NCBI GenBank assembly: GCA_028818995.1
Contig: JAPPMR010000546.1
Span: 1 to 7,766, forward strand
DNA from: Candidatus Poribacteria bacterium
GTDB lineage: Bacteria; Poribacteria; WGA-4E; WGA-3G
Length of the DNA: 7,766 bases
Direction of reading: 5' to 3'
A program made the position numbers and the translations under genes. The notes under the pieces are model-generated. The model was not told the DNA's origin, searched no databases, and saw only the letters and a program-made list of their open reading frames with translations. Positions 6,433 to 7,766 of this stretch are shown here, one piece after another. Every line of letters starts with the position of its first letter. The stretch's first letter is position 1.

Positions 6433-6459
6433 GTAGAATTATTTTAACTTTTCTTTTTA

Positions 6460-6494
6460 ACGAATTTTGAGGGGAAAAGTTGAATAAAATTCGT
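6460..6494. repeat. 9-bp inverted repeat in the operon's upstream region
   Basis: ACGAATTTT (6460-6468) and AAAATTCGT (6486-6494) are perfect reverse complements around a 17-nt spacer. They lie in the 111-nt gap between the HNH-like gene and the ABC transporter gene. On the minus strand the sequence beyond the repeat is A-rich, not T-rich, so it is not a typical terminator. An operator role at the operon promoter is possible. No convincing -35/-10 pair was found here; TAAAAT at about 6441-6446 is the best -10 candidate, without a good -35. Confidence 0.35.
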
Positions 6495-6531
6495 AATGCT
6501 GTGGAGTGTTCTTTAATCTGGATGTTTCCGA

Positions 6532-7293
6532 TTAATCGTCTATTACTTCTAAATCTTGCATCCGTTCAAGTGCGAAGACACGAGTATCTTGACGCAATTC
6601 ACAAAACCCCTCTACACACAACGTCTGACCAGAATCTCGACTGTTCGGTATATTAAATAACCGATCTGGGACAACTGTGCGCGTCATCCACGTCTTAGCG
6701 TTCGGTTTCTTATAGTCAAATCGTATTCTCCAATTGTTGTCAATAGCAGATCGGATCTCCTTAACTTGTGGCGCGAACTCTGATTGGGACGGATTCAGGG
6801 TAAAACTATCAAAAATATCACCTTTACCGTACATACTGTCATGACATACCTTGCAAATCAATTCGAGATTATCCAATTCGTTGGTTCCACCTTCACATAA
6901 ATCAATTTCATGTATCAGATAAACGTCCCGCTCTTCTCCACAACTTAAGCAAATTGAACCGTTTTGCTGGATGAGGTGACGTTTGCGCTCATTCCAATCC
7001 GGTGGCCAACTTGGATAAAAATTGTAAATTGAAGCTAAAATGCCTTTTAATTTTGTTAGTTCATCGGATAAACTTTTTACCTCTTTCTCTGGCATCACAT
7101 TTTCATCTGGAACTTCGTCCCGCACAAAGAGAGACAAAGTGAGTTGTGATCTCTTTTGACGCAAAATTCCTTCTATTTCTTCTTCCTGCATTTGCAGCTT
7201 GAGCAGACAAGAAGTGTGAAGATGATCGCCATTGGAAAGCATCATGTCGTATTCATAGTCGGCATATTGCTTACACACGGTACAGAAAACCAT
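6532..7293 (-). CDS. HNH endonuclease-like protein with C-terminal WYL-like segment
   Basis: A 253-residue protein. The N-terminus carries a zinc-finger-like set (C4, C7, H26, C29), followed by a charged, probably helical stretch (32-90). An HNH core follows: C115/C118, H128 (LIHEIDL), N142 in DNLELIC, C147/C150 and H151. The C-terminal segment (about 178-250) resembles a WYL domain, with IRFDY (190-194), R205 before VVPDRLF, and 'FCELRQDTRVFALERM' (230-245), although the naming Trp-Tyr-Leu residues are not kept. The residue before H128, usually Asp or His in HNH nucleases, is Ile127, so catalysis may be altered. WYL domains commonly sense ligands in defence regulators, but no helix-turn-helix is visible. 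The ATG at 7293 is chosen over TTG at 7299 because AAGGA lies 6 nt before it. It follows the PD-(D/E)XK gene by 14 nt, so the two are probably co-transcribed. Function is unproven. Confidence 0.82.
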   Translation of the reverse strand: MVFCTVCKQYADYEYDMMLSNGDHLHTSCLLKLQMQEEEIEGILRQKRSQLTLSLFVRDEVPDENVMPEKEVKSLSDELTKLKGILASIYNFYPSWPPDWNERKRHLIQQNGSICLSCGEERDVYLIHEIDLCEGGTNELDNLELICKVCHDSMYGKGDIFDSFTLNPSQSEFAPQVKEIRSAIDNNWRIRFDYKKPNAKTWMTRTVVPDRLFNIPNSRDSGQTLCVEGFCELRQDTRVFALERMQDLEVIDD

Positions 7294-7299
7294 TTTCAA

Positions 7300-7304
7300 T
7301 CCTT
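7300..7304 (-). promoter_or_regulatory. Ribosome binding site fixing the HNH-like gene start
   Basis: AAGGA is 6 nt before the ATG at 7293 but directly abuts the in-frame TTG at 7299, which is therefore unlikely to be the start. Confidence 0.65.
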
Positions 7305-7307
7305 ATT

Positions 7308-7766
7308 TTAATCGTCATAACTTTCTGCTGAGGGACGTTCCTGCATAACAGGAATAACATAACTCCGAATCTTAAAATTTTCTATTTCCTCTGTCTCAGC
7401 ACGTGGTTCTGGATTGGTTCTATGGTCAAAGACAACATAGTAACCCTCCGTTGCACCTTCCAATTTGGGATATGATGCAAGTTGCCGCTTGCCTTTCTGA
7501 TAACTCACTTCGCCTCTCCACACCTTTGTTTCAACCACGTATTTTCGTTGATTATGTGTGATGAGTAGGTCTATCCTACCGCGCCCGGTTTGCACCTCAA
7601 TGTGCATAAATCCACCTACCAACCGTACAAACTGCTCAAGATACGCAAGCAGCAGATGTCTACCTACAGATTCTTGCGGTGTGTTTGGCACTTGGAGTAT
7701 CTTAAAGCCCACCCTTGCAATGAAATCTCGGAAGTTATCAAGCAGCGCACCCATCTCTATGTGTCC
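7308..7766 (-). CDS. PD-(D/E)XK nuclease domain protein, 5' end cut by window
   Basis: The reading frame stays open to the window edge, giving at least 152 residues. An ATG at 7754 exists but has no ribosome binding site, so this is probably the C-terminal domain of a longer protein. Counting from the first visible residue, the nuclease-like core shows E32 (TPQES), D66 in GRGRIDLLI, E79 and K81 in VVETKVW, and Q95 in RQLASY. This is the D-(x)n-ExK pattern of PD-(D/E)XK nucleases. Very similar tails ('GATEGYYVVFDHR') are familiar at the C-terminus of AAA-ATPase-like proteins found in many copies in some bacteria. Their role is unsettled; nuclease activity in defence or mobile-element biology is plausible. 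The HNH-like gene follows 14 nt downstream. Confidence 0.85.
   Translation of the reverse strand, partial: GHIEMGALLDNFRDFIARVGFKILQVPNTPQESVGRHLLLAYLEQFVRLVGGFMHIEVQTGRGRIDLLITHNQRKYVVETKVWRGEVSYQKGKRQLASYPKLEGATEGYYVVFDHRTNPEPRAETEEIENFKIRSYVIPVMQERPSAESYDD

Overview
All seven protein-coding genes in this window lie on the minus strand and read right to left. The DNA is AT-leaning, with good AAGGA/GGAG-type ribosome binding sites, some TTG starts and intergenic stretches full of small inverted repeats. Two divergent phytanoyl-CoA dioxygenase (PhyH) proteins, a mandelate-racemase-type enolase-superfamily enzyme and this style of hairpin-rich spacer remind me of Candidatus Poribacteria or related uncultivated marine bacteria. 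That is a recollection-based guess; no rRNA or marker gene is present to confirm it.

Right end (6532-7766): the C-terminal part of a PD-(D/E)XK nuclease-like protein runs off the window edge and is probably the tail of a longer AAA-ATPase/nuclease. It is followed 14 nt later by a 253-residue protein with a zinc-finger-like N-terminus, an HNH nuclease-like core and a C-terminal segment that resembles a WYL domain. This two-gene unit looks like accessory, possibly defence-related, DNA.

Centre (1484-6420): a compact four-gene operon with gaps of 19-29 nt. Its order is an ABC half-transporter carrying an unusual cytosolic N-terminus (PH-like fold, RG-rich linker, four-cysteine zinc ribbon), a DUF1854 protein, an enolase-superfamily dehydratase/racemase, and a PhyH-family Fe(II)/2-oxoglutarate oxygenase. 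The ABC + DUF1854 pair is one that I recall being annotated as cyanophycin-metabolism-associated in other bacteria. No cyanophycin synthetase or cyanophycinase is visible here, and the pairing with two catabolic-type enzymes is the most intriguing feature of the window.

Left end (1-1483): a second PhyH gene has its own promoter-like sequence (TTGACA plus GATAAT), with a perfect 10-bp inverted repeat bracketing the -35 box. The 387-nt spacer in front of this gene holds a 63-nt imperfect hairpin repeat. The last 280 nt hold a terminator-like hairpin and a run of short, different hairpins typical of dispersed intergenic repeats. No tRNA, rRNA, CRISPR array or complete mobile element was seen.
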